Positions 42,549 to 51,534 of a stretch of 64,000 nt of DNA are shown here, piece by piece. Origin of the DNA: Ascochyta rabiei (lineage: Eukaryota; Ascomycota; Dothideomycetes; Pleosporales; Didymellaceae); assembly GCF_004011695.2 (NCBI RefSeq), contig NC_082408.1:1287501-1351500 (forward strand). The letters are read 5' to 3'. Position 1 is the first letter of the stretch. The number at the start of each line of letters is the position of its first letter. Both the position numbers and the translations under genes were made by a program. The notes under the pieces are model-generated. The model searched no databases, had not been told where the DNA came from, and worked only from the letters and a program-made list of their open reading frames with translations.

Positions 42549-43859
42549 TCACCAGCCTATACCCATGGCATTCCGTATTCTTTGCATGGTGGACTCTGCG
42601 ATAGCTTCTGCTTTCCGAGCGCCCTGCTCTGCGTGGGCAACGAGCTCCTTCTGGTCGCCGGCCATGAGCTCTTGGTAGCGCTCCCTGATGGGGCGGATGC
42701 TCTCGTCTACAGTGTCTGCGGCTTTCTCTTTCAAGGCGCGCATGCTCAGGCCGCGCAGGTCGTGGGCCAGCTCTTCCGGGGAAGCAGCGCCGGCTGGGTC
42801 AAAGTGATAGATGAGGTCGACGAGGTTGGAGACGCCCGGGCGCGCGTGGCGGTCGTAGGTCAGGCCGTCGATGGAGTCGGTGAGGGCGGCCTTGAGCTTG
42901 TGGTGGATGGTGTGGCGCGAGTCGGTGAGGAGAATGCGGCTCTTGGGCTTGGGGTCGCTCTTGCTCATCTTCTTGGTGGGGTCGGCCAGGCTCATGACAC
43001 GCTTGGCGGGGCTCAGCAGGGTCTCGGGGACAGTGAGGAGGGGCCCGTAGAGGTGGTTGAAGCCGGTGGCCAGGTCGCGGGTGAGCTCGAGGTGCTGGGC
43101 CTGGTCTTCGCCGACGGGGACGTGGGTGGTGTTGTAGAGCAGGATGTCGGCGGCCTGCAGGACGGGGTAGGAGAAGAGGCCGAGCTTGAGCTGGTCGCGG
43201 GAGGCGGCGAGGGGCGAGGCGTCGGCGGGCAGGTGCAGCTTGCTCTTCCACTGGGTCATGCGGCCCAGGTAGCCCATGGAGGCGCCGCAGCTGAGGATCC
43301 ACATGAGCTCAGCGTGCTGCTTGACGCGGCTCTGGGCGAAGAGAATGCAGCGGGCCGGGTCGAGGCCGACGGCGAGCAGGCTGGCGAGCATTTCGCGGCG
43401 CCATTGGTGGAGGGCGCGCGGGTCCTGCCTGGCGGTGATTGCGTGCAGGTCGACGATGGAGAAGAGGAGGGTCGAAGCGGGGGCGGCGTCGCGCTGCAGG
43501 CGCACCCACTGGCGGAGGGCGCCCAGGTAGTTGCCGAGGTGGGGGACGCCGGTGGGCTGGATGCCGGAGAAGACGGTGGTGGTGGGAGAAGTCGGAGAAG
43601 TCGAAGAAGTCGAAGAAGTCGAAGAAGTCGAAGAAGTCGAAGAAGTCGAAGAAGTCGAAGAAGTAGAAGAGCTACGCGAGAGGGTGACGGGACGGGCGGG
43701 GTGTGTGAGGGCGAGGGCGTGACTGCGAGTGCGAGTGCGAGTGCGAGTGCGAGTGCAAGTGCGAGTGTGTAGCAGTGGCGGTGGCGGTGACTGGGGCAGA
43801 GGGCGCAATGCCCATCGCGCTGCTGTCGAGGGGGCCGAGGGTGGGCGCAGGGACAGCAT
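42549..43859 (-). CDS. MSW1: mitochondrial tryptophanyl-tRNA synthetase
   Basis: A single exon encodes 436 residues. Class I signature motifs are present: PHLGNYLGALRQW (HIGH equivalent, preceded by TVFSGIQPTG) and TKKMSKSDP (KMSKS). VLQAADILLYNTTHVPVGEDQ and ELTRDLATGFN are typical of the bacterial-type TrpRS used in mitochondria. The first about 100 residues form an Arg/Ser/Thr-rich leader without acidic residues, as in matrix targeting signals, but much of it is encoded by microsatellites: a CGAGTG-type array giving TRTRTRTR and a GAAGAAGTC-type array (43587-43665) giving TSS repeats. I chose the ATG at 43859; a far upstream in-frame ATG at 44495 lies inside the divergent neighbour and is not credible. 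Confidence 0.93.
   Translation of the reverse strand: MLSLRPPSAPSTAARWALRPLPQSPPPPLLHTRTCTRTRTRTRTRSHALALTHPARPVTLSRSSSTSSTSSTSSTSSTSSTSSTSSTSPTSPTTTVFSGIQPTGVPHLGNYLGALRQWVRLQRDAAPASTLLFSIVDLHAITARQDPRALHQWRREMLASLLAVGLDPARCILFAQSRVKQHAELMWILSCGASMGYLGRMTQWKSKLHLPADASPLAASRDQLKLGLFSYPVLQAADILLYNTTHVPVGEDQAQHLELTRDLATGFNHLYGPLLTVPETLLSPAKRVMSLADPTKKMSKSDPKPKSRILLTDSRHTIHHKLKAALTDSIDGLTYDRHARPGVSNLVDLIYHFDPAGAASPEELAHDLRGLSMRALKEKAADTVDESIRPIRERYQELMAGDQKELVAHAEQGARKAEAIAESTMQRIRNAMGIGW
43587..43665. repeat. 9-bp coding microsatellite in MSW1 leader
   Basis: Tandem units of GAAGTCGAA (plus-strand sense) run for about 80 bp and translate on the minus strand as repeated Thr-Ser-Ser in the targeting leader of mitochondrial TrpRS. 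Unit length is a multiple of three, so copy changes keep the frame. Confidence 0.85.
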
Positions 43860-44415
43860 GGGACGAGTCTCGGGGGATCTGTCGTAGACCACAGCCACGG
43901 GCACCAGCACAGATCCCAGCACAGACCCCGGCACAGACACCGGCACAGACCCCGGCACAGACACACAGGCACGGCGTCGTCGTTCGTCATCAGCCAGCCG
44001 GGAGCCGGGATGCAGGAACACGTCCGTCCCGCACGTCGACGCTCCACCTGCAACATTGAACACCAGACAGCCCTCCTTCTCCACGCACGCCTCTCCCCCG
44101 CAATACCACCACCGCCACCACCACCCAACATCGACGCACCAGCCACAGCCAGCCAGCCACAGCCAGTACACGTTCGCTCCACCACCACCACCCGCACACG
44201 CTGCGCATCCCTCCGCAGACCTCCGCACGCACACACACACACACACATAGACGCAGCACACACACACATAGACGCAGCACACACACACATAGACGCAGCA
44301 CACACACACATAGACGCAGCACATATACACATAGACGCAGCACACATACACATACCCCCACCCGGCACATACCCCCAGCATCACAAACACACACGCATAG
44401 AACCAAGCACCCATC
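43860..44415. other. divergent promoter region with tandem repeats, MSW1 / RVS161
   Basis: The region between two divergent start codons. It has a 12-bp GGCACAGACCCC-type array at about 43904-43960 and a 21-bp array near 44229-44345. No gene is supported; long ORFs crossing it are shadows of the flanking GC-rich genes. Confidence 0.6.
44229..44345. repeat. 21-bp tandem repeat upstream of RVS161
   Basis: About five units of CACACACACACATAGACGCAG, slightly degenerate at the right end (CATATACACATAGACGCAG), lie some 70-190 bp before the RVS161 start codon, probably within its promoter or 5' leader. Confidence 0.85.
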
Positions 44416-45201
44416 ATGTCGTGGACGGGGTTCAAAAAGGGCGTCAACCGCGCCACTACGCAGGTGCTCATGAAAACCGGCCAGGTCGAGCGCACAAACG
44501 ACCGCGACTTTGAGACGGAGCAGCGCCGCTACCGCACCATGGAGACGGCCGCCAACAAGCTGCAGAAAGAGGCCAAGGGCTACCTCGACTCGCTGCGCGC
44601 CATGACGGCCTCGCAGATGCGCATCGCAGAGACCATCGACGCCTTCTACGGCGACGCCGGCACAAAGGACGGCGTCTCGCGCTCCTACAAGCAAGCCGTC
44701 ACCGACCTCGACGCCGAGACCATCAAGGCCCTCGACGGGCCCTACCGCACCACTGTCCTCGACCCCATCCAGCGCTTCTGCAGCTACTTCCCCGACATCA
44801 ACGCCTGCATCACCAAGCGCGAGCACAAGCAGATGGACTACGACCGCATGCGCGCCCAGGTCAAGAAGCTGACCGACAAGCCCGACAAGGACGTCACCAA
44901 GCTGCCGCGCGCCGAAAAGGACGAGCAGCTCGCAAAGGCCGCCTACGATCAGCTCAACGAGACCCTGACCACCGAGCTGCCACAGCTCATTGACCTGCGC
45001 GTCCCTTACCTTGACCCCAGCTTCGAGGCCCTCGTCAAGATCCAGCTGCGCTTCTGTGCCGAGGCCTACTCGCGCATGGCCCAGGTCCAGCAGTACCTCG
45101 ACGCAAACACACGCGACCAGTACGCCCAGGGTGAGCTCGACGCCCGTGTCGAGGAGGTTCTGCAGGAGATTCGCGATCTGAGCATTGCAGGCACCGTCTA
45201 G
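44416..45201 (+). CDS. RVS161: BAR-domain protein Rvs161/Hob3
   Basis: A single exon of 261 codons, close to yeast Rvs161 (about 265). The protein is almost entirely one N-BAR domain: amphipathic start MSWTGFKKGVNRATTQVLMKTG, then long helices with RYRTMETAANKLQKEAKGYLD, DPIQRFCSYFPDINACI, KREHKQMDYDRMRAQVKKL and a C-terminal helix ending EVLQEIRDLSIAGTV. It has no SH3 domain, which separates it from its partner Rvs167. Rvs161-type proteins heterodimerise with Rvs167 and bend membrane at endocytic sites; in fission yeast Hob3 also links to Cdc42. The start is fixed by homology and the CATCATG context. Confidence 0.97.
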   Translation: MSWTGFKKGVNRATTQVLMKTGQVERTNDRDFETEQRRYRTMETAANKLQKEAKGYLDSLRAMTASQMRIAETIDAFYGDAGTKDGVSRSYKQAVTDLDAETIKALDGPYRTTVLDPIQRFCSYFPDINACITKREHKQMDYDRMRAQVKKLTDKPDKDVTKLPRAEKDEQLAKAAYDQLNETLTTELPQLIDLRVPYLDPSFEALVKIQLRFCAEAYSRMAQVQQYLDANTRDQYAQGELDARVEEVLQEIRDLSIAGTV

Positions 45202-45601
45202 ATTGGCCTTGTTCAATCAACAGCGGACGGTATGGTATGGTATGGCATGGCATGGCATGGCATGGCGTTATTCTTGGATTCCCTCGTTACTTAGCTTTGA
45301 ACGACTCCCTTCTTCTCCTTCTATCTGAACATGTAACCCATGCATGCCAGTCATACGAGTTGCCTGCGCACCACGGCAGTCTTCCATCGTTGACAGTCTA
45401 TATGATCAATGGTACTTACTATTCAACCCCATTCTATCCATAGACTCTATTCACATCTTCCACAAACAGATTCCACGGACAGTGATTCTATCCATAGAAT
45501 CCATCTACTGCTTCATTCACTGCTTCATTCACAGACTCCATCAATCGATTCTATTCACAGTACTCACGTCAACGCACTCTCTATTCTCACTACCACTACC
45601 A
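45202..45601. other. convergent intergenic region with GGTAT/GGCAT microsatellite
   Basis: The 3' flanks of RVS161 and ELP3 meet here. A pentamer array (GGTAT then GGCAT units) spans about 45229-45268, and CCACTA repeats lie at 45587-45606 against the ELP3 stop. A diffuse repeat around CATAGA(C)TC/TTCAC occurs at 45440-45560. No gene is seen. Confidence 0.6.
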
Positions 45602-47390
45602 CTACCACTCTCGTTCCCACGCCGGCGCCAGGTCCTTGCTCATATAGGGCCCGTCCAAATAATACCCCAGCTTCGCGTAATAGCTCCTCACACCCACCCC
45701 AGAGATGACACTGATCTTCCGGCTCCCGTGCTCCTCCGCCGCAATTCTCGCCGCCTCCTCCATCAGCAGCGTGCCATAGCCCTGATGCTGGAACTTCTTC
45801 GGGTCGCGCGCATGCACCGGCACCGCGCTGCCATATACATGCAACTCCCTCACCAAGCTCGTCGGCTGGCCTGTTAGCTCTTCCCGGAATGTGTGCTCCT
45901 TGGAGCATTGCCTCAACCGCAACAGTGCAATCAGAATGTCCTGTTTGGGATCCTCGTACGCCAAAAACGTCTCCCACCCCCCGTTGGCGATGTAGTCGCG
46001 CCGCACCAGCTCCACTTGATCTGGCCGGATCTTGTGCTTGACTTCATTGATGCCCACTTCGCGTGTTCGCACGTCGCGACAAGTCGTGCCAAAGTCCTTC
46101 ATGCGTGCCAGCGCCAGCTCTCGCAGGTTCCCATTCTCCACCCCGGACGTGACCAGCGGCATGGGGATGTCGCGCTGCACGCGGTAGATGCGCGTCCACG
46201 GCGGCACCAACGCCAGAATCCGCGCCACAATATCGATGAGTGCGTTGGGCGTGTAGTTCTTGTACCTGCCTGTTCGCCAGAGCTCGTACAGCCCGGTGCC
46301 ACGAATCACGAGCGTGGGGTAGATCTTCAGCCCATCGGTGCGGAAGTCTGGGTTTGCAAAGTACTCGACAAATTGGTCGAGATCGCGCTCCATACCAACG
46401 TTGGGCAGATCTGGCATCATGTGCGACACCACTTTGAACCCAGCATCTTTGGAGAGACAAAACGTCTTGGCAACCGCGGCGACCGTGTGGCCGCGGTTTG
46501 TGTCGCGGGCCACATCTTCGTAAAGCGACTGCACGCCAATCTCGAGCCGCGTGCAACCATACCGTAGCATCGACGATAAATGCTGGTCCAGACAGTAGTC
46601 GGGTCGCGTCTCGATGGTGATGCCCACGCACTTGGTGTTGCTCATCTCGCCAGCCGCAACTGCCTCATCCACATCCTTCGTTTGATACCCAGAGAGTGCA
46701 TTGTGAAGCTGTGAAATGAACTCGTCTCGGTACGACTCTGGCAGTGACATGAACGTGCCACCCATAATAATGTACTCCACCTTGTCAACACTGTGACCGA
46801 GCGACTTGATCTGGTCCACGCGTCCTCTGGCCTGCTCATACGGGTCGTAGCGAGCTCGGATGGCGCGCATAGATGTCGGCTCATAGCCTGTGTAAGACTG
46901 AGTCGAGTATTCAAAATCCGAATCTGGCCCACCAGGGCAATAGACGCAGATATTGCCCGTGTAGGCTATATGGGGACAACGATGCGGCTTGCACATCACC
47001 GCCACCACGGCAATCCCCGATGCACTCCCTACAACTCATGTCAGTCATTAAGTCGAGTACTGGCTGATCACCCGACTCACGGATTGGCTTCGCAATCAAC
47101 TTTGGCAGAATGTATTTCTTGTAGTGCTCAGGCACCGCCGCAATGATCGCCGTGAGAGGTGGTTGCGTCTTCAAATAATGTCTCTTCGCAATTTGTCCTC
47201 TTAGCTGGTTCAGATTCAAGTCCTTCTTCGGCTTCGAGCCATCAGCTTGGGCCTCGTAATCCTGGACGAGCGCGGACGCAATATCCGCACACGCGCGCAT
47301 GTACCGCTCATTCTCCGGCGGCAGTTTGATGTTTTTCGGTAGCCGCCTCTTGACGGGCAAATCCATGTATGTCATCGTTGCTGTCGCCAT
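45602..47390 (-). CDS. ELP3: Elongator complex catalytic subunit 3
   Basis: Exons 47081-47390 and 45602-47028 (52-nt intron, GTGAGT..TGACTGAC..TGTAG) encode 578 residues. Elp3 carries a radical SAM domain and a GNAT domain and modifies wobble uridine in tRNA to cm5U derivatives. The cluster-binding cysteines lie in C121[10 protein letters not shown]131VYC134, right after [10 protein letters not shown]. The SAM domain continues through [12 protein letters not shown] and [15 protein letters not shown]; the GNAT domain is at the C-terminus with [16 protein letters not shown] as the acetyl-CoA loop and [16 protein letters not shown] near the end. The splice joins KPI to [12 protein letters not shown], which matches the family. 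The ATG at 47390 has an ACCATGG context; an ATG further up (47444) is also in frame. Confidence 0.97.
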
Positions 47391-47960
47391 GGTGGGCAGC
47401 TTTTTGGTTGTTGCGGTCTGATCTTCCCAGATGGCGATTCTCAAGGTTGAAGTTCGGCCTGTGGAGCATGGGTTTAAACTAGGCTTGATACAGCACTAGC
47501 GCGGCGTCTTCGCTCCATCTTCACTTCAATCTTCAAACTAGGTATTGCATTTCTCGTGACTTGGGGGTAAGCCTCCCAGTAGGGCATCTCTGACAGCGCA
47601 TCTCTGGTAGACTGACTCGTCTTGACGATACGCATGTGAGCTCCTAGGCTGCATTGATCGTCTGTTCACTCGCTTGAGTTTCCATGCAACGCGTAGCAGA
47701 ACCATAGCTCCCTACAGAGGCGATGAAGGTTCCAGTTATAAGTCTAGGTACCACTGGAGCAACCATGTTGCGCAAACCCCGTTAAAAAAAGTCTCAGCAG
47801 TGCATCCACAGTGCAGCTCGTCAAGACAATGAAGCGTCGCTGCGTCCGCAATCGTATTGCATTTGTAGGCCACGCAACAAACAACAATTACAGCAAAAAG
47901 GCCATCGATGTCAACAGCTCCTGGTCAAGCAGTGCAAGCGATTGAAAGCGCAAAAATTAA
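47391..47960. other. intergenic region upstream of ELP3
   Basis: Contains the presumed ELP3 promoter and no further gene until the tRNA gene at 47961. Confidence 0.5.
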
Positions 47961-48049
47961 TGGTCACTACGAGGGTCGAACTCGCGACCTTGGCGTGTCG
48001 AGGATGAAAGCTATTAGCACCACGCTCTAACCAACTGAGCTAAGCGACC
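47961..48049 (-). tRNA. tRNA-Ile (anticodon AAU) with 15-nt intron
   Basis: On the minus strand the sequence folds as a tRNA: acceptor stem GGTCGCT/AGTGACC (one G-U), D arm TAGCTCAGTTGGTTAGAGC, anticodon stem TGGTG/CGCCA around loop CTAATAA, and T arm with GTTCGACCC. The anticodon AAT decodes isoleucine after A34 to inosine. A 15-nt segment, GCTTTCATCCTCGAC, interrupts the loop between positions 37 and 38, the standard site of nuclear tRNA introns. The CCA is not encoded beyond the discriminator A. Confidence 0.94.
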
Positions 48050-48468
48050 ACTGTTCTTCTTCAATGTTGTAGTTTTCGATCTGAGCGTGTATATTTCCAC
48101 ATCAAAACAGTAGAAGAGATAATCAAACCATGAACAGGATTTCTGCCGAACGGTGGGGTCAACTATGAAAGCAATATGTCATTGATGTTGAACCAAGGGT
48201 CTTCTAAATTTTCTCGTTATACGCTTGTCAGCCTTGCTTAGGTGGTATTCTTCAAAGCCTACAGTGAGTCGACCAGACGTCGTTCCAATCTCTTAGCTCC
48301 AGTTATGTCAGTCTAAGCAAAACGCTGAGCAGTGTAGTTGAGGATAAGCATGTGTCAGAGTGTACCGCTCAACTGACGATTGCTGGAGCCTGATCGCTGG
48401 AAGGCGAATAACGAGGGTGAATGTGGGTTGTGGAAGTGGACGCCGATGCATCGTTGGATATGTGGTGC
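48050..48468. other. intergenic region, tRNA-Ile to ORC2
   Basis: The 5' flank of the tRNA gene and the 3' flank of ORC2. No other feature is seen. Confidence 0.5.
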
Positions 48469-50247
48469 TCAAAACGCATCACTCGCAAGATCTTCTGCCA
48501 AGCCCTCCAATTCGTCCTGCCTGAAAGGTACCCATAGTCTTTCTGTGCCCATGGCATCCTTCCGGCTTTCGATCATCTGATGGTCGTGGAACTCTTTTAA
48601 CAAGGTTCTGAATCCGACTTCGCTGGAGCAGACAAATTCTTGCACGGCTTTGTGGTAGAGAACGCGGTACTCGACGCCCTGATTGGACTCAGGAACAACG
48701 GCCTTCGCTTGTGTGACCTTCTTGTTCCTCGGCGTTGCAGTAGCCTCATCCTCGTCATCGAGACCTTGCTCCATCATATCCACCGTGAGTTGTTCCATCA
48801 CAAGGATGCGATACAGTGATCGTGCGTTTTCGGGCAACGAGCGCAAGACGAAGCCCACACCATCTCGGCCACCCACGCGACGGCCACTGCGGCCGAGCAG
48901 CTCATTCACCGTTTCGACGACGTCTATCTCGGCATCGTAGGGTGCAAAGGTTGTGGCATCATGAAATAGGAATTTATACTGCGTCTTGAGCCCCACATCC
49001 CACAGCAGAGGGAAGCTAGGCGTATCGGCTGTACACAAAAGGTTGATTGACGAATGCGCTGCAAGTCGCGCCAGCATGGACGGCACCGGAGACTTGCGCA
49101 GATATGGCGAATCGATGGAGTTCAGGACGACGGGCACAGGGTGAGGAGGTGGAAAGGTCGACAAGTGTTCGAGCACAAAGTCAAGCAGCACAGCTGGTTG
49201 GTTCGGTAGCTTGATGGTGGTTGGTACAGCAATTGATGCAATTGTCGTCAAGATTTCCTTCAAAGTGGTTCCTGCAGCATAGCCGTTGATTACAGCAATC
49301 TTAGGAGTCTTTATCGATCCGTCGTAGGGCGTCATCTCCGACAAATGGCGATAAAGATGTGTCACAAAGCTGTCGGTGATAGAGCGTTTCGATCCGTAAC
49401 CGTACAAGCAGACGTTGAAGCCTTCGTCGAGCTCAAACATCCACTGATCAAAGGCACGACTGTGCAGCTCCACCAAGAGCTCCATTTCAGACCTGTGAGA
49501 ATTCCGGTAGCTTGACATTGCTTGAAAGTACTCATCGTGGCTGAGCAGACTTTGAGCAGAGAGAGTGTTGTTTGATGTCTTCAGCCCACCCGGCCGGTTC
49601 TGCCAGAAATACTCCTCGTGCGATGGTAGCTCTGTCGGCGGTGTGGGAGACTTCGGCTTCTTCTTCCCTGATCCTTTTGGGCGCCCCCTGCCACGCTTTA
49701 GTGGCGTCTCCGGTACAGGCACCTCCTCTTGTGTCTGCTCTTCTGCAGTCACCACAGCATCTTCCTCTTCAAGGATCTGCTCTGCTAAGCTATTCTCCTC
49801 ATTAAGCACCTCTTCATCGCCTTCTCCGCCGTTGAGTGTGCGTTCGAGTATCTGCCGATTGCTCTTCCGTCTGGCGCTGCGGTCGGCGTTGCGAACAATG
49901 GTCGGTGTGCCGGCAGGTGCGTCTCCGTTCACAGATTTGGTGGGTGTCGCGAACAGCAGCTTTCGGCTCGACTTGGGCGTCGCGCCGTGGTCAGCGCTGG
50001 CAGCATTGGCGCCGTTGCCTGTGCCAGTCTTCTTCAGTATGGACTTGGGCGTACCAAGGTCCGCGAGATGCTGGTTCCTGGCCCGTCGCGACGGCGTCTG
50101 CGCCTCGAAGGTGTCCGAGTCGGTGGTGGTGGCATCTTCGTCGGCAATGCGGGCGCGCAGCTTGCGTGGTGTCCCTTCATCTTCGGCGTCATCTCGTCGG
50201 CGCTTGACGCTGACCATGTCGTCGGGCTGTTGATGTCTGCTGTCCAA
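48469..50247 (-). CDS. ORC2: origin recognition complex subunit 2
   Basis: A single exon of 592 codons. The N-terminal 210 residues are disordered, basic and TP-rich (LGTPKSILKK, SRKLLFATPTKS, an AT-hook-like KRGRGRPKGSGKKK), fitting chromatin contact and CDK control. The C-terminal two thirds are the Orc2 AAA-like plus winged-helix part: FDQWMFELDEGFNVCLYGYG, SKRSITDSFVTHL, KIAVINGYAAGTT, VVLNSIDSPYLR, FLFHDATTFAPYD and LRSLPENARSLYRIL. As in other Orc2 proteins the Walker motifs are degenerate. The subunit is part of the six-protein complex that marks replication origins. The coordinates leave no room for introns and the start is the first ATG after a stop. Confidence 0.93.
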   Translation of the reverse strand: MDSRHQQPDDMVSVKRRRDDAEDEGTPRKLRARIADEDATTTDSDTFEAQTPSRRARNQHLADLGTPKSILKKTGTGNGANAASADHGATPKSSRKLLFATPTKSVNGDAPAGTPTIVRNADRSARRKSNRQILERTLNGGEGDEEVLNEENSLAEQILEEEDAVVTAEEQTQEEVPVPETPLKRGRGRPKGSGKKKPKSPTPPTELPSHEEYFWQNRPGGLKTSNNTLSAQSLLSHDEYFQAMSSYRNSHRSEMELLVELHSRAFDQWMFELDEGFNVCLYGYGSKRSITDSFVTHLYRHLSEMTPYDGSIKTPKIAVINGYAAGTTLKEILTTIASIAVPTTIKLPNQPAVLLDFVLEHLSTFPPPHPVPVVLNSIDSPYLRKSPVPSMLARLAAHSSINLLCTADTPSFPLLWDVGLKTQYKFLFHDATTFAPYDAEIDVVETVNELLGRSGRRVGGRDGVGFVLRSLPENARSLYRILVMEQLTVDMMEQGLDDEDEATATPRNKKVTQAKAVVPESNQGVEYRVLYHKAVQEFVCSSEVGFRTLLKEFHDHQMIESRKDAMGTERLWVPFRQDELEGLAEDLASDAF

Positions 50248-51534
50248 ACGCGTCTTTTTGCGTGTCTACTCGGGTGAGTCTCGGCGATCGACAGCCCGAG
50301 ATCCTAGCTTGGCAGGGCGGTCCCATTAGCGACCGCTCTTCCCTCTTCCCCACCAAACCCACAGTCGCCCCGTCCCGCCTCCGCACCCGAAGCCGTTCAT
50401 CGTCTTTGAACCATGGGCCGTTCTGCACCTCGATGCTTTGCTCACGACACCTCACCGCGTTTTCGAAGCCAGAGCAACGCCGATACTGAGCAATGCCAAC
50501 GCTGATCGTCACGCGCTTTCACATGCGGGTAAGCTGCCGCGCACATGGTACATTTGACCAACACGCATCCGGCCATTCACCCGTGCTAGGTTGTACTTGA
50601 GAAAAGGATCGCCGTTAGAGCCCCTACACCTTGGAGCGCTTAATCCCTGTGCGTCACACCATGTCCAACATCGACAAGCTCGCTACGGCTTACCTTGGAA
50701 TCCTCCCTCTTGTGTTGCGCGGAGAATCGGACGCGCGCAATCCCTGGACTTTCAGGAGGCAGTCACGGCAGGTTTGACAATGTCTTGCGAGACCATAGGT
50801 ATAGAAAAGACTACAAACTTCCTAGTCTATATAGACAAGGGGCTGAGGCCTGTTCAACACCTTCAGATGTTGATGTCAAGACTCGTAACTAGCTGCTCTT
50901 ACGTCCGGTTCGTTACGCATATCGAGAGCCTCCAGACTCAACATCTACAGCGATAAATGATATTTACTGCCGTTTCCTGCACGGTTGTATGCGCGTTCGT
51001 TATATGACATGTTCTAAAGCCTGTGAGCAATCCCAGAAGCTTACGGCTGACACCTAGTAAGCAAAATCTTTGCACCTCAGGGATCTGCAACACCATCCCG
51101 CCGCTGACCCGATAGGGCTTGGTGCTAGTCTCTTAGCTTCACATCATGCTTTAGACGGCCTTGCCTCGGTTCACGGGCTATCGTTTTGACCTTTCCAGCC
51201 TCTCTGCCCAGGTGATGAATTTGCAGGGTCCGCGGCATGCATCGCCCATATCATTGGCGTAATGGCCGACCAGGAAGACATGACGTTGCATCGTCGGTCT
51301 ACGCGTTATGCAGCGTGCAATTTTTGTACCGGGATACTATCTCTACTCCGCACGACCAAGTAAAGTGGAGATCTGGGGAGATCCACAAGCAGGATAAGAG
51401 CACCGCACCCCTCGCGATGGAGAAGTTGTTCCTACCAAGTTCTCCTCCACGCAAGTCTTATTGCGCGCCGTTCCATGCTGGACTGGGACTGTCGGTGATT
51501 TTTAGCTCAGGATCGTTAGCTTCAGCACGCCAGG
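50248..51534. other. divergent intergenic region, ORC2 / sugar transporter
   Basis: About 1.3 kb between two divergent genes. Short ORFs (for example 50591-50956) show no family resemblance or start context. I see no repeat or RNA gene. Confidence 0.5.

Noticed and set aside
42543..43772. Plus-strand ORF of 409 codons rich in Gly and Val
   Set aside because: It lies antisense to mitochondrial TrpRS, whose HIGH- and KMSKS-like motifs are unmistakable; the ORF is a GC-bias shadow.
44229..44345. CRISPR-like array
   Set aside because: Units are contiguous 21-bp tandem repeats without unique spacers, and the genome is eukaryotic.
43860..44495. N-terminal extension of TrpRS from an upstream ATG at 44495
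   Set aside because: It would run through the divergent RVS161 start and the 21-bp repeats, giving Cys/Val repeats that make no sense as a protein.
43990..45216. Minus-strand ORF of 408 codons over RVS161
   Set aside because: Antisense to a full-length BAR-domain gene and continuing through the CA-repeat array as Cys/Val repeats; not a protein family.
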